A DNA stretch of 64,000 nt from Halobaculum magnesiiphilum (lineage in GTDB: Archaea > Halobacteriota > Halobacteria > Halobacteriales > Haloferacaceae), in NCBI RefSeq assembly GCF_019823105.1, contig NZ_CP081958.1, forward strand, positions 1,798,001 through 1,862,000, written 5' to 3'. How positions within the stretch are numbered: the stretch's first letter is position 1; the number at the start of each line of letters is the position of its first letter. Below the pieces are notes generated by a model, which ran no database searches, was not told the DNA's origin, and saw nothing but the letters and a program-made list of their open reading frames with translations. Of the stretch, positions 26,016-35,331 are shown piece by piece. The translations under genes were made by a program, and so were the position numbers.

Positions 26016-26630
26016 CTACTCCCAGGGGTGGCCGTTCGGGGTGCTCGGCCACAGCGGGTACCAGTACTCCTTGTCCGACTCGATGCCGAGTTCGCCGTCG
26101 AGCACCGATTCGAGCTTGAACTCCAGCTTGGAGTCGCGCTCGCTGGTCGACTCGGGGGCGAACGGGTAGTACGACCCCCGGCGGAACGAGTAGACCCAGT
26201 AGGCGTGCCGGTCGGCGTCACCGCCGTCCACGAAGCCGAACACCGCCGCCAGCAGCCGCGAACCGTACCCTCGCTCGACGAACTCGTCGGCCGCGAAGTG
26301 GACCGACGTGACGAGGTCCTCCGGGTCGTCGTCGGCGAGGACGACCCAGTGGTAGCCGTGGTCGTCCTCGTGGCGGCGGAACGTCGTCCCCGTCTCCTCG
26401 CTGCCCGCATCGAGGATCGACTCCACGGCGTCGACCGTGTCGGCGAAGTCGGTCGAGTCGACCGACGAGAAACACAGCGCGGCCTCGCCGACGGGGTCGA
26501 ACCCCAGGTCCGCCTCCATCGTGACGTAGGCGGTGCTCATGCCGAACAGGTCCTCGGGGTCGGCGTCGCTGACGGCGTCGGCCTCCGCGCGCGAGCCGAG
26601 CACGGATCTGAGTGTGTCGAGAATCCCCAT
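26016..26630 (-). CDS. PspAB-like (PspA-associated) protein
   Basis: A 204-residue soluble protein beginning MGILDTLRSVLGSRAEADA, followed by ADPEDLFGMSTAYVTMEADL. This start and the pattern LADDDPEDLVTSVHFAADEF fit a family I recognise as the PspA-associated PspAB, linked in some genomes to PspA and HtpX envelope-stress genes. HtpX lies two genes upstream on the same strand here, which supports the assignment; PspA itself is not in the window. The identification is from recalled sequence pattern and should be checked. Confidence 0.6.
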   Translation of the reverse strand: MGILDTLRSVLGSRAEADAVSDADPEDLFGMSTAYVTMEADLGFDPVGEAALCFSSVDSTDFADTVDAVESILDAGSEETGTTFRRHEDDHGYHWVVLADDDPEDLVTSVHFAADEFVERGYGSRLLAAVFGFVDGGDADRHAYWVYSFRRGSYYPFAPESTSERDSKLEFKLESVLDGELGIESDKEYWYPLWPSTPNGHPWE

Positions 26631-26727
26631 TGGCGCTGTCGGTACTCCGAGGGGAGCCGTGTTCAAGCCGTCGCTCGCGCGAGCGGTCGCGCTCGCCTCG
26701 GGTCGACGCGTCGGCTTCTCGGCGCCG

Positions 26728-27306
26728 TCAGTTCCCCTGGATCGCGTCGATCACCATCGCGGCGGCGACGACCGCCTCCTTCGGCACCCCCGTCGCGTCG
26801 TCGATGGTGATCTCGTAGGTGTCCGCCAGCGAGAACTTCCCGGCGATCGTGCCGACGTGGCCTCCGTTCGCGTCGGTTATCTCGTACCGGTGGGGGATCA
26901 GATAGCCGAACGGGAGGGCGTTCCGTGCGATCGTCGTCACGGCGCCGCGGGAGTCGATCCGCGCGATCGCCGCCTCCGTCTCGGCGTCGCGGATCGTCCA
27001 CGTGTCCTGCAGGATCGAGTAGTCGTTGTCGAGGATCACGAGCTCCTCGCCCGTTCGCGAGTCGGCGAGGACGTAGTTGCCGGCGACGTCGAGCATCCCC
27101 GCCGCCTTCACGGTGAACACCTCGTTCCCGTCGGCGTCGACGAACGGGAACTCCTCCTTCAGCTTGAACATCTTCTGTTTGCCCCGGAGGACGACGTCGC
27201 CGGCGGCGTCGACCGCGCGGTACTTGTTGCGCACGAGGCTCTGGACGACGGTGTAGGTGTCGTCGGTGAGCTCGATCCCGGAGATGTCGTACGTGCGGTC
27301 GCTCAT
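26728..27306 (-). CDS. LURP-one-related protein
   Basis: A protein of 192 residues of the tubby-like LOR family (DUF567): a beta-barrel pattern with YTVVQSLVRNKYRAVDAAGDVVL, KQKMFKLKEEFPFVDADGNEVF and NYVLADSRTGEELVILDNDYS, then a C-terminal helix (VPKEAVVAAAMVIDAIQ). Tubby-type proteins can bind membrane lipids or act as scramblase-like factors; no activity is known in archaea. It lies between htpX and the PspAB-like gene on the same strand, suggesting a membrane-stress theme. Confidence 0.78.
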   Translation of the reverse strand: MSDRTYDISGIELTDDTYTVVQSLVRNKYRAVDAAGDVVLRGKQKMFKLKEEFPFVDADGNEVFTVKAAGMLDVAGNYVLADSRTGEELVILDNDYSILQDTWTIRDAETEAAIARIDSRGAVTTIARNALPFGYLIPHRYEITDANGGHVGTIAGKFSLADTYEITIDDATGVPKEAVVAAAMVIDAIQGN

Positions 27307-27394
27307 ACGCGTCCGTTCCGCGGGTTCGTATTTCAACCTTCACACTGAACGGGAGAATCCGTCCCGATCCGCGGAACGCGAACTTCAGGCCCGC

Positions 27395-28270
27395 TCAGGC
27401 CGTCTCGAACTGCCGTTCGAGTTCCTGCAGCCGCTCGACGCGCTTCTCGGTGCTCGGGTGCGTCGAGAACAGCTTCCCGACGAACCCGGACTTGATCGGG
27501 ATGACGAAGAAGGCGTTCATCTCGGCGGTGTCGCGCAGGTCCTCCTTGGGGACCCGTTCCATCCCGCTGTCGATGGTCATCAGCGCCGAGGCGAGCGCGC
27601 CCGGCTTGCCGGTGATGGCCGCGCCGCCGCGGTCGGCCGCGAACTCGCGGTAGCGCGACAGCAGGCGGATGAGCAGGAACGAGATCACCCACACGACCAG
27701 CGAGACGAGGATGGCGACCAGCACCGGCGCCTGGTTGCCGCCGCGGCCCTCGCCGCCGCCGAACAGCCAGCCCCAGCGCACGACGATGAACGCCAGCGTC
27801 GACAGGAACGACGCGATGGTCATCACCATCACGTCGCGGTTCTTGATGTGCGCCAGCTCGTGGGCGAGCACGCCCTCGAGCTCGTCGTCGTCGAGCGTCC
27901 GAAGCAGCCCGGTCGTCACGCAGACGGCGGACTTCTTCTGTGAGCGCCCGGTCGCGAACGCGTTGGGCACCCGGGAGTCGGCGACGGCCACCGTCGGCTT
28001 CGGGAGGTCCGCCTGTTGGGAGAGGCGGGTGATCTTCCGGTGGAGCTCCGGATACTCCTGTTCGGACACCTCCTTCGCGCCCATCGAGTACAGCGCGAGC
28101 TTGTCGCTGAAGAAGAACTGTCCCACCGAGAACAGCCCCATCACGACGACCATCCAGAACAGGCCGGCGAATTCCGACAACACCGCGATGAACACGATGT
28201 AGAGGGCGAACAGCAGGAACCCGGTCAGGACCATCCGGCCCCGCAGGCCCCAGTCTGTCTTCCATTCCAT
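27395..28270 (-). CDS. htpX: HtpX membrane zinc protease
   Basis: A 291-residue M48 protease for quality control of membrane proteins. Two N-terminal and two further hydrophobic segments surround the catalytic site; the zinc motif is VLAHELAHIKNRD (near 140) and the third ligand is in YREFAADRGGA (near 215). Start ATG 28270 is preferred to one seven codons upstream, because a TATA-like GTTTAAGCCG lies 21-30 bases before it. It differs from the pseudo-enzyme at 805-1983, which lacks these residues. Confidence 0.95.
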   Translation of the reverse strand: MEWKTDWGLRGRMVLTGFLLFALYIVFIAVLSEFAGLFWMVVVMGLFSVGQFFFSDKLALYSMGAKEVSEQEYPELHRKITRLSQQADLPKPTVAVADSRVPNAFATGRSQKKSAVCVTTGLLRTLDDDELEGVLAHELAHIKNRDVMVMTIASFLSTLAFIVVRWGWLFGGGEGRGGNQAPVLVAILVSLVVWVISFLLIRLLSRYREFAADRGGAAITGKPGALASALMTIDSGMERVPKEDLRDTAEMNAFFVIPIKSGFVGKLFSTHPSTEKRVERLQELERQFETA

Positions 28271-28290
28271 ACCCCACAGTACCGGACCCA

Positions 28291-28337
28291 CGGCTTAAAC
28301 GCTGTCGCGGATCGGCGAAAATCGACCGGACTTATAC
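28291..28337. promoter_or_regulatory. Divergent promoters of htpX and the phosphate transporter
   Basis: The minus-strand box GTTTAAGCCG (28291-28300) precedes htpX. The plus-strand box CTTATAC (28331-28337) lies 23-29 bases before GTG 28360. The 89-bp gap also holds AT-rich TCGGCGAAAATCGA between the two. The same CTTATACGCC 10-mer precedes nog1 at 49621. Confidence 0.55.
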
Positions 28338-28359
28338 GCCGACGGCGAGGAGTGTGCGT

Positions 28360-29559
28360 GTGGTCGAGGCACTCCTGGTGATCGGCGTGGTCGTCGCGGT
28401 CTTCGTCGGGTTCAACATCGGGGGGTCGTCGACGGGGGTCTCGTTCGGCCCCGCGGTCGGCAGCGGCACCCTCTCGAAGACGGGCGCGGCGGCGCTCATG
28501 TCCGCGTTCGCGCTCGCGGGCGGGTGGACGGTCGGTCGCAACGTCATCGAGACGATGGGCGGGGAGATCGTCCCGTCGTCGGCGTTCACGCTCGCCGCGA
28601 GCGTCGGCGTGCTCTTCTTCGTCGGGGTGGCGCTGTTGATCTCCAACACGTTCGGCGTCCCCGCCTCCACGTCGATGACGGCCGTCGGCGCGATCGCGGG
28701 CCTCGGCGCGGCGACGGGGACGCTCAACGCCGACGTGATGCTCCGGATCGTCGGCTGGTGGCTCGTCGCGCCCGTCGTCGCGTTCTGGATCTGTGCGGTC
28801 GTCGGCCGGTACTTCTACCCGTACCTCGACGCCGCCTTCGCGATCGACCGCTCGGCCGGCGGGGTCGTCGAGTTCGACGGCGTGCGACCCCGGATCGCGC
28901 CCGGAGCCACCGCCCGCGAGGTCGTCGGCACGGCCGCCGTGCTCGTCATCGCCTGTTACATGGCGTTCTCGGCGGGCGCCTCCAACGTCGCCAACGCGGT
29001 CGCGCCGCTGGTGGGCAACGGCTCGGTGACCGCGGGCCAGGGCGTGCTGCTGGCGGGCGCGGCGATCGCCGTCGGCGCGTTCACCATCGCCCGTCGGACG
29101 CTCGACACCGTCGGCAACGACCTCACCGACCTCCCGCTGTTGGCGGCGCTCATCGTCGAGGTGGTCTCGGCGAGCCTGATCACCTTCCTCTCGGCGATCG
29201 GGATCCCGGCCTCGTTGGCCGTCTCGGCGACGATGTCCATCGTCGGGCTCGGGTGGGGCCGCGCGACCCGGACGACGACGCTCGGCGACGCCGTCAGCGG
29301 CGCCGTCGGCGGCGCGCTCGGCGGCGACGGGGACCGGACCGACCGGCAGCGTCCCGAGGTGTCCGTCGACGCGCTCGCGGCCGAGCGCCCCGACGCCGAC
29401 GACGGCGTCCCCCGAATGGGCGAGGAGCACAGGGAGGAACTGCTCGCGGAGGACCTGTTCGACGCCGGAACGACCGGCCGCGTCGTCTCCTTCTGGATCT
29501 TCACTCCCACGGTCTCGTTCGTCTGCTCGTACGCGCTGTTCGCACTCACGCCGGTGTAA
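28360..29559 (+). CDS. PiT-family inorganic phosphate transporter
   Basis: A membrane protein of 399 residues with about ten segments. The duplicated signature is present: GFNIGGSSTGVSFGPAVG near the start and SAGASNVANAVAPLVGNGS in the second half, with SNTFGVPASTSMTAVGAIAG between. Members take up phosphate with a proton or sodium ion. A charged loop (about 315-360) precedes the last segment. GTG at 28360 is chosen by the TATA-like box spacing and the usual (M)VEALL beginning; GTG 28354 is possible. No PhoU gene is adjacent. Confidence 0.88.
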   Translation: MVEALLVIGVVVAVFVGFNIGGSSTGVSFGPAVGSGTLSKTGAAALMSAFALAGGWTVGRNVIETMGGEIVPSSAFTLAASVGVLFFVGVALLISNTFGVPASTSMTAVGAIAGLGAATGTLNADVMLRIVGWWLVAPVVAFWICAVVGRYFYPYLDAAFAIDRSAGGVVEFDGVRPRIAPGATAREVVGTAAVLVIACYMAFSAGASNVANAVAPLVGNGSVTAGQGVLLAGAAIAVGAFTIARRTLDTVGNDLTDLPLLAALIVEVVSASLITFLSAIGIPASLAVSATMSIVGLGWGRATRTTTLGDAVSGAVGGALGGDGDRTDRQRPEVSVDALAAERPDADDGVPRMGEEHREELLAEDLFDAGTTGRVVSFWIFTPTVSFVCSYALFALTPV

Positions 29560-29666
29560 CCGGCTCCCGATGCTCGCGGCCCGGACCCTGCCAAACACGC
29601 GATCGGCCGCGATCGCGGGACCCCGGATCGTCGGTTTTGGCGCCCCTAAAGCCGTCTGGGCCTCGA

Positions 29667-29682
29667 TATCTCCTACGAGATA
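29667..29682 (+). promoter_or_regulatory. Dyad upstream of the ferredoxin gene
   Basis: TATCTC (29667-29672) and GAGATA (29677-29682) form a perfect 6-bp inverted repeat with a 4-base loop, about 40-55 bases before the ferredoxin ATG. It could be a TATA region overlapped by an operator. The wider gap 29560-29721 holds nothing else. Confidence 0.4.
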
Positions 29683-29721
29683 GCAACAACTAATGGTGCG
29701 GCCGGCGAAACGCGGGACGAA

Positions 29722-30111
29722 ATGCCCACGGTCGAATACCTTAACTACGAAGTGCTGGACGACAACGGCTGGGACCTCGACGACGACGACCTCTTCGACA
29801 CCGCCGCCGACGCGGGGCTGGACGCCGAAGACTACGGCGAGCTCGACGTCAACGAGGGCGAGTACATCCTCGAGGCCGCCGAGGCCCAGGGCTACGACTG
29901 GCCGTTCTCGTGTCGCGCCGGCGCCTGCGCCAACTGCGCGGCCATCGTGAAGGAGGGCGAGATCGAGATGGACATGCAGCAGATCCTCTCCGACGAGGAG
30001 GTCGAGGACAAGAACGTCCGCCTGACGTGCATCGGTTCGCCGCAGGCCGACGAGATCAAGATCGTCTACAACGCGAAGCACCTCGACTACCTCCAGAACC
30101 GCGTCATCTGA
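29722..30111 (+). CDS. Halophilic 2Fe-2S ferredoxin
   Basis: A 129-residue acidic electron carrier. The cluster ligands are in [14 protein letters not shown] (C-x4-C-x2-C, near 64-73) and C in RLTCIGSP (near 103). About 25 residues of acidic N-terminal domain ([20 protein letters not shown]) form the hyperacidic insertion characteristic of halobacterial plant-type ferredoxins, thought to help function in high salt. Likely partners are 2-oxoacid:ferredoxin oxidoreductases or the tungsten-type oxidoreductase at 35332. It is monocistronic. Confidence 0.96.
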   Translation: MPTVEYLNYEVLDDNGWDLDDDDLFDTAADAGLDAEDYGELDVNEGEYILEAAEAQGYDWPFSCRAGACANCAAIVKEGEIEMDMQQILSDEEVEDKNVRLTCIGSPQADEIKIVYNAKHLDYLQNRVI

Positions 30112-30248
30112 GCGCGGCGACCGCCCCGATGTTCTCCGTTTATCCTGCCGTCAGCGACGCGTCCGCCGCCGACACTCCGATGACCGCGCGTTTTCACGTC
30201 CGAGACGCGGACGGCAACGCCTAACTCGCCGGGCGCGCGCGACGGGGT

Positions 30249-31355
30249 ATGGACGTGCTCGGCGTCGCCACCGCGGCCGACCTCCTCCGGCTGCTCGTGC
30301 TCCCGGGGTTCGCGTGGGCCGCCTATCGCGACATCCGCACCCGCCGCGTCGCGAGTTCCCTCTGGCTCCCGTTGCTCGCGATCGGCGCGCTGGCGCTCGT
30401 CATCGACGCGACGGCGGCGTTCCCGTTCGACGGCTACGCCGGGCGGCTGTTCCTCGTCCGGGTCGGGTTCTCGATCGTCTTTCTGGTCCCCTTCTCGGTG
30501 CTCGCCTACCGGATGGCCGCCTTCGGCGGCGCCGACATGAAGGCGCTCGTCGTGCTCGCGGTCGCGTTCCCGACGACGCCGGCGTACGTCGTTCCGCTGT
30601 GGATCCTGCCGGACGTGACGTGGCTGCACACCGTCGGCTTTCCCGTACACCCCTCGACGCTCGGCGTCACGGCGATGTCGGCGCTGACGAACGCGGTGCT
30701 GTTCGGCGCCGGCTACGTCGCCCTGCTGTTCGCGTCGAACGTCGCCGCCGGGCGGTTCTCGCCGGCGATGGTCGTCGGTCGGTGGACCGGCGTCGAGGAC
30801 CTCCCGGAGGTGCACGGGCAACTCATCCGCGTCGGCGGGTTGCGCCCCGAGCGCGGCCTCGACCTCGACGCCCTCCGGATGTACCTCCGCTGGCGGGGCA
30901 CCACCCTCGCGACCGTCCGGGACGACCCGGACCGCCACCGCGACCCGGCCTCGGTCGGCGAGACGCGGCCGCCGACCGACGGCGCGGTCCACGACGGTCC
31001 GCGGACGGACGGGGGCGTCGACGACGGCGGGTTCGAGTTTCCCGAGTCGGACGCGGGTCCGTCCGGCATCGACGACGCCGGCGACCGGACCACCGACGCG
31101 GGAGCCGAGGCGGACGCCGCCGGCGACACGGACGACCCGTGGGCCGCCGAGCGGTTCCTCGACGAGATCGAGGGAACCGCCTACGGCACGACGCCCGAGA
31201 CGCTGCGCGAGGGGCTCGACCGCGTCGTCGCCGAGGACGCGCTGTGGGTGTCGCCGGGGCTCCCGTTCCTCGTGCCGCTGTTCGGCGGGCTCGTGCTCGC
31301 GCTCACCTACGGCGACGTGCTCACGGTCGCGCTCGGGGCGCTTGGGTTGGTGTGA
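30249..31355 (+). CDS. pibD: Archaeal prepilin peptidase
   Basis: A 368-residue A24 membrane aspartyl protease that cleaves class III signals of archaellins and type IV pilins. The two catalytic Asp are in YRDIRTRRV (near 25) and the archaeal [10 protein letters not shown] (near 96). Five or six membrane segments form the core. A long acidic cytoplasmic region (about 205-330) and one C-terminal helix make it longer than the bacterial enzyme. It precedes hisI by 106 bp. No pilin gene was seen here. Confidence 0.88.
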   Translation: MDVLGVATAADLLRLLVLPGFAWAAYRDIRTRRVASSLWLPLLAIGALALVIDATAAFPFDGYAGRLFLVRVGFSIVFLVPFSVLAYRMAAFGGADMKALVVLAVAFPTTPAYVVPLWILPDVTWLHTVGFPVHPSTLGVTAMSALTNAVLFGAGYVALLFASNVAAGRFSPAMVVGRWTGVEDLPEVHGQLIRVGGLRPERGLDLDALRMYLRWRGTTLATVRDDPDRHRDPASVGETRPPTDGAVHDGPRTDGGVDDGGFEFPESDAGPSGIDDAGDRTTDAGAEADAAGDTDDPWAAERFLDEIEGTAYGTTPETLREGLDRVVAEDALWVSPGLPFLVPLFGGLVLALTYGDVLTVALGALGLV

Positions 31356-31461
31356 GCCGCGGGGGAACATGCACACACGTGGCCCGCGATGGAACGCGCA
31401 CACGCGGTCCGCGACGGACCACGCACAAGACCTATCCGCGACTGCACCGACCTCACGGGCG

Positions 31462-31857
31462 ATGAGTGATTCCCAGACCGCCGCCGGGAGCGACGACGGC
31501 GTCGCGGTCGACTTCGGCGACGACGGGCTCGTTCCCGCGGTCGCACAGGACGCCGACTCCGGCGAGGTGTTGATGCTCGCGTACGTGAACGAGGAGGCGC
31601 TCGACCGGACGCGCGAGACGGGCCGGGCGCACTACTACTCGCGCTCGCGCGAGGAGCTGTGGGAGAAGGGCGCCACCAGCGGACACACCCAGGCGGTCCG
31701 CGAGGTCCGCGTCGACTGCGACGCCGACGCCCTGCTGTACCTCGTCAAGCAGACCGGCGGTGCCTGCCACACCGGGCACCGGTCGTGTTTCCACCGTACC
31801 GTCGACGGCGAGCACGTCGGCGAGCGTGTGTTCGACCCCGACGCGGTGTACGAGTGA
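31462..31857 (+). CDS. hisI: Phosphoribosyl-AMP cyclohydrolase
   Basis: A 131-residue zinc enzyme opening the adenine ring of phosphoribosyl-AMP, the third histidine step. It has the typical [20 protein letters not shown] and [19 protein letters not shown]; the metal-binding set is [11 protein letters not shown] (Asp residues) and [12 protein letters not shown] (two Cys). The fused HisE domain seen in bacteria is absent, as usual in archaea. The start at 31462 follows CGGGCG. It is followed three bases later by the coiled-coil gene. Confidence 0.96.
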   Translation: MSDSQTAAGSDDGVAVDFGDDGLVPAVAQDADSGEVLMLAYVNEEALDRTRETGRAHYYSRSREELWEKGATSGHTQAVREVRVDCDADALLYLVKQTGGACHTGHRSCFHRTVDGEHVGERVFDPDAVYE

Positions 31858-31860
31858 GGG

Positions 31861-33081
31861 ATGGCACGGAACACAGCCGGCGACGCCGGTAACTCCGGGG
31901 TTTCGGGAGGCTCCGGCGCTTCCGGCGACACCCCGGATCGCCCCGACCCGCTGCCCGAGGCCGAGCGCGACGCCGCCGACATCGCGGCCGAGCTCCGGGA
32001 GGCCCGCGAGCGCCGCGACGACGCGGTCGCCGCCGTCGAGGAGCACGGCGAGTCGACGCTCGCGACCGTCCGCGACGCCCTCCGGCGCGCCGACCGCCTG
32101 CTGGACCGCTACGTCGACTCGGCGACCGGCACCGGCGACTTCCAGGCGTACGTCGAGTTCCAGGGCGAGTTCGCGGCCGTCGTCGAGGACCTCGACGAGG
32201 ACGCCCCCGGCCACGACGCCTTCGAGCGGGCCAACGAGGCCGTCGACGGCCGGCGGCTCTCGGAGTCCGACTTCGAGCGCGCCCGCGAGGCGCTCTCCCC
32301 CGCCCGCGAGCTCGCCGACCGGCTGGCCGAGCGCGAGGACGCCGCGGACGCGGTCCACGAGGCGACACGGGAGGCGAACCGGCGCCTCGGCGCGCTCGAC
32401 GACCGCATCGACGAGCTGGAGCGGCTGGTCGAGCTGGGCGAGGCGGACCTGACCGCCCCGACCGAGGAGCTCCGCCAGCCGATCGCGGCCTACAACGACG
32501 CCGTCCGCGACGCGTTTGACGACTTCAGACGGGAGGCGCCGGCCCGCGAGCTGCTGGCGTTCGTCGCCGACGCCGCCGAGTCGCCGTTCGTCGACTACGC
32601 CGCGCCGCCCTCGGATCTGCTCGCCTTCCTCGACTCGTCGCCGGCAGAGGGGGCGTCGCTGCCGGACCTGCTCGACTACGCCGACTACTCCGCCTCGAAA
32701 CTGGATCACTACGTCGAGGACCCGGGGACGTTCACGGCGCGGGTGCGACCCCACCGCACGTACCTCGAACGGCTGTCCGCGGAGCCGCTGACGGTCGACT
32801 GGCCGCCGCCGTCGGCCGAGACCCTGCGGTTCCGGCGCGAGGAGCTCGTCTCGGTCGTCGCCAAGTTCGCGCCCGAGGGGACCGTCGCCCGCGCCCGCGA
32901 GCTGCGCGAGGTCGCCGACCACCCCGACTACACGCGGCTCCGCCGCGCCGCCGAGGCCGAGGCGGAGCTGTCGGACGCGGAGGTCGAGCGCGTCGCCTCG
33001 GGCGAGGCGGCCGCCGAGCTGGCCGAGGCGCGCGAGCGACGCGAGTTGCTGGCGGACACGCTCGACGGATCGGACGCGTGA
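31861..33081 (+). CDS. Conserved haloarchaeal coiled-coil protein
   Basis: A protein of 406 residues, almost wholly charged and helical, with an unstructured Gly/Ser/Pro start and long coiled coils around 30-100, 150-215 and 320-406 (many Glu/Arg/Ala heptads, for example ARELREVADHPDYTRLRRA). No enzymatic motif or membrane segment. It begins three bases after hisI and is likely co-transcribed, but its link to histidine synthesis may be only positional. I recall such proteins as haloarchaea-only; the function is unknown. Confidence 0.7.
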   Translation: MARNTAGDAGNSGVSGGSGASGDTPDRPDPLPEAERDAADIAAELREARERRDDAVAAVEEHGESTLATVRDALRRADRLLDRYVDSATGTGDFQAYVEFQGEFAAVVEDLDEDAPGHDAFERANEAVDGRRLSESDFERAREALSPARELADRLAEREDAADAVHEATREANRRLGALDDRIDELERLVELGEADLTAPTEELRQPIAAYNDAVRDAFDDFRREAPARELLAFVADAAESPFVDYAAPPSDLLAFLDSSPAEGASLPDLLDYADYSASKLDHYVEDPGTFTARVRPHRTYLERLSAEPLTVDWPPPSAETLRFRREELVSVVAKFAPEGTVARARELREVADHPDYTRLRRAAEAEAELSDAEVERVASGEAAAELAEARERRELLADTLDGSDA

Positions 33082-33124
33082 GGGCGATCGGACGCGTCCC
33101 CGCGGCAGTCGCAGTCGGTTCAGT

Positions 33125-33649
33125 TCACAGCGGCCGCGCGTACACCGCCGTCGGGTACGACTCCCCGCCCACCTCGAACGCCGACGCGCCGATCCGCTCG
33201 AACCCGCGCGCCTCGTAGAACTCGCGTGCGGCGCGGTTCTCCGTGAACGTCTCCAGCACCAGCCGCGAGCACGCGTCCGGGACGCGGTCGACCGCGGCCT
33301 CCAGCAGCGCCGAGCCGACGCCCGCGCCCTGCGCGTCGGGGTCGACGTAGATCGCCCGTAGCTCCGCGTCGTCGCGCTCGCAGAACGCCTTGCGCCCGTC
33401 GCCGACCACCGCGTCGGCGAAGCCGACGACCGCCCCCGGCTTTCGGTCGACGGCGACGAGGAACGTCCGGCCGTCGCCGGTCGCGCGGTCGTACCGGTCC
33501 TGTAGCTCGACGCCCTCGGGGACCGTCATCGCCTCCAGCCGCTCGGCGGGGAGGATGTCGGCGTAGGCGTCGCGCCAGGCGGCGCGGTTGACGACCAGCG
33601 CCGCCCGGAACTCCGTCGGCGAGGCGACCGGCCGAACCTCGATGTCCAT
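33125..33649 (-). CDS. GNAT-family N-acetyltransferase
   Basis: A 174-residue acyl-CoA-dependent acetyltransferase. Motif A appears as ELRAIYVDPDAQGAGVGSALLEAA (about 95-118), where the (Q/R)-x-x-G-x-(G/A) core binds CoA; SRLVLETFTENRAAREFYEARGF (about 130-153) is motif B. The acceptor is unknown. It is convergent with the upstream coiled-coil gene and followed by the glmM end repeats. Confidence 0.9.
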   Translation of the reverse strand: MDIEVRPVASPTEFRAALVVNRAAWRDAYADILPAERLEAMTVPEGVELQDRYDRATGDGRTFLVAVDRKPGAVVGFADAVVGDGRKAFCERDDAELRAIYVDPDAQGAGVGSALLEAAVDRVPDACSRLVLETFTENRAAREFYEARGFERIGASAFEVGGESYPTAVYARPL

Positions 33650-33738
33650 ACGCGAGACTCGGGGTCGGCGGGAGGAAAGGGTTCGGGGGGTGTGTCGGGG
33701 GTCCTCGCCGGGGGCGCTCGGGGCACGGCGTCGCCGGC

Positions 33739-33804
33739 GACGCGGTCGTCCGTCGGCTACTCCGGGGTTGTCGGTCGGCTACTCCGGGGTCGTCAGTCGG
33801 CTAC
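33739..33804. repeat. 22-bp tandem repeat at the glmM stop
   Basis: Three 22-bp units (33783-33804, 33761-33782, 33739-33760) share GTAGCCGAC on the minus strand. The glmM TAG stop (33803-33801) lies in the first; units 1 and 2 differ at two positions and unit 3 is more diverged. Like that of sufS, the array overlaps the end of the coding region. Confidence 0.8.
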
Positions 33805-35177
33805 GTCGCGGCGTCGGCCTTCGCCGCTTCGAGGGTCTCCCGGACGTCCCGCGCCAGCGACGTGGCGCGCTCGGGGTCGGCGGACTCGGCGTACACGCGC
33901 ACCTTCGGCTCCGTCCCGGAGGGTCGCACGAGCACCCACGCGTCGCCGTAGTCGAGGCGGTAGCCGTCCTTCGTGTCCGGTTCGGCGTCGGCAGCGTCGG
34001 CGTACGCCTCGGCGGCCTCCAGCATCGCGTCCAGTTGGTCGTCGGAGTCGTACGAGAGGTTCTCGCGGACGTTCGTGTAGTCCTCGTACGGGGCCACGAT
34101 CTCGCTCACGGTCGCCCCACGCTCGGCCAGCAGTTCGAGGAACTTCGCGGCGATGAACGCGCCGTCGCGCACGAGCCGGTAGTCGGGGAAGAACACCCCG
34201 CCGTTGCCCTCGCCGGCGACGGGGACGGACTCGCCCTCGCGCCACAGCTCCTTGATCCGGGTGATGATGTTCGTCGAGCCGATGGGCGTGAGTTCGAGGT
34301 TCGCGCCGGCGGCCTCGCACACGTCGACGAGGCGCTGGGAGACGTTGACGGCGGCGACGGTGGTGTCGCCCTCGCCCAGATCGCGGGCGGCAAGCGCCGC
34401 CAGCGAGGCGTCGCCCTCGACGTACTCGCCGGCCTCGTCGAAGAAGATGGCGCGGTCGGCGTCGCCGTCGTGGGCGATCCCCACGTCGGCGTCCGCGGCG
34501 CGCACGAGCCGCCCGAGGTCGTCGAGGTTCGCCTCGACGGGCTCGGGGTCCCGGCCGGGGAAGTGGCCGTCCGGCTGGGCGTTGACCGTCACCACGTCAC
34601 AGCCGAGTTCGCGGAAGAACTCCGGCGAGGTGAGCGCGCCGGCGCCGTGGCCGGGGTCGAGCGCGACCGTGAGGTCGGCGGCGGCGACGGCGTCGCGGTC
34701 GATCGCCTCGAGCATCTCCGCGACGTACTCGTCGTTGGCGTCGGGTACGCGGCGGGAGTCGCCCATCCGGTCCCACGACACCGTCGTCGGCTCCTCCGCG
34801 AGAAGGCGGTCCTCGACGACCTCGAGTCGGTTCACCGGGAGCTCGATCCCGTCGTCGCCGACGAGCTTGACGCCGTTGAACTCCGGGGGGTTGTGCGACG
34901 CGGTGATCATCACGCCGGGCACCGCCTCGACCTCGCAGTAGCGGACGAGGCTCGGCGTGGGGACGACGCCGAGCCGCTCCACGTCGACGCCGGCGGCGGT
35001 GACGCCGGCGGCGGCGGCGTCGGCGAACGTCCGCCCGGAGGTGCGGGTGTCGCGGCCGAGGGCGACGCGCTCGGCGTCCCACGTCGCGGCCGCGGCCGCG
35101 GCGACCCGGGAGACGAACTCCGGGGTGAACTCCTCGCCGACGACCCCGCGGGTGCCGCTCGATCCGAAGACCTTCAT
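33801..35177 (-). CDS. glmM: Phosphoglucosamine/phosphohexomutase
   Basis: A 458-residue alpha-D-phosphohexomutase. Domain signatures: MKVFGSSGTRGVVGEE at the start, active Ser in MITASHNPPEFNGVK (near 90-105), metal loop AHDGDADRA (near 235), sugar loop AGEGNGGVFFPDYR (near 318) and phosphate site VRPSGTEPKVRVY (near 415). These fit archaeal GlmM (glucosamine-6-P to glucosamine-1-P) or a phosphomannomutase. ATG at 35177 is the family start; longer readings are rejected. It is divergent from the AOR gene, with 154 bp between. Confidence 0.92.
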   Translation of the reverse strand: MKVFGSSGTRGVVGEEFTPEFVSRVAAAAAATWDAERVALGRDTRTSGRTFADAAAAGVTAAGVDVERLGVVPTPSLVRYCEVEAVPGVMITASHNPPEFNGVKLVGDDGIELPVNRLEVVEDRLLAEEPTTVSWDRMGDSRRVPDANDEYVAEMLEAIDRDAVAAADLTVALDPGHGAGALTSPEFFRELGCDVVTVNAQPDGHFPGRDPEPVEANLDDLGRLVRAADADVGIAHDGDADRAIFFDEAGEYVEGDASLAALAARDLGEGDTTVAAVNVSQRLVDVCEAAGANLELTPIGSTNIITRIKELWREGESVPVAGEGNGGVFFPDYRLVRDGAFIAAKFLELLAERGATVSEIVAPYEDYTNVRENLSYDSDDQLDAMLEAAEAYADAADAEPDTKDGYRLDYGDAWVLVRPSGTEPKVRVYAESADPERATSLARDVRETLEAAKADAAT

Positions 35178-35331
35178 TCGGTTCGTGGGTCCGACGGCCG
35201 GCGGGATAGTGGTTCCGAACCGACGCGTGGCGGGCTGGCCCGCGAATACCACCGATGACGGCGACACACGGCGGTCTGTGACACGCCAACCGACAGCGGG
35301 ATTTACCACCTCCGCGGGACAACCCGTGGGC

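Noticed and set aside
30112..30248. Small gene between ferredoxin and pibD
   Set aside because: The only short frame is continuous with a shadow of the ferredoxin gene and has no start signal of its own.
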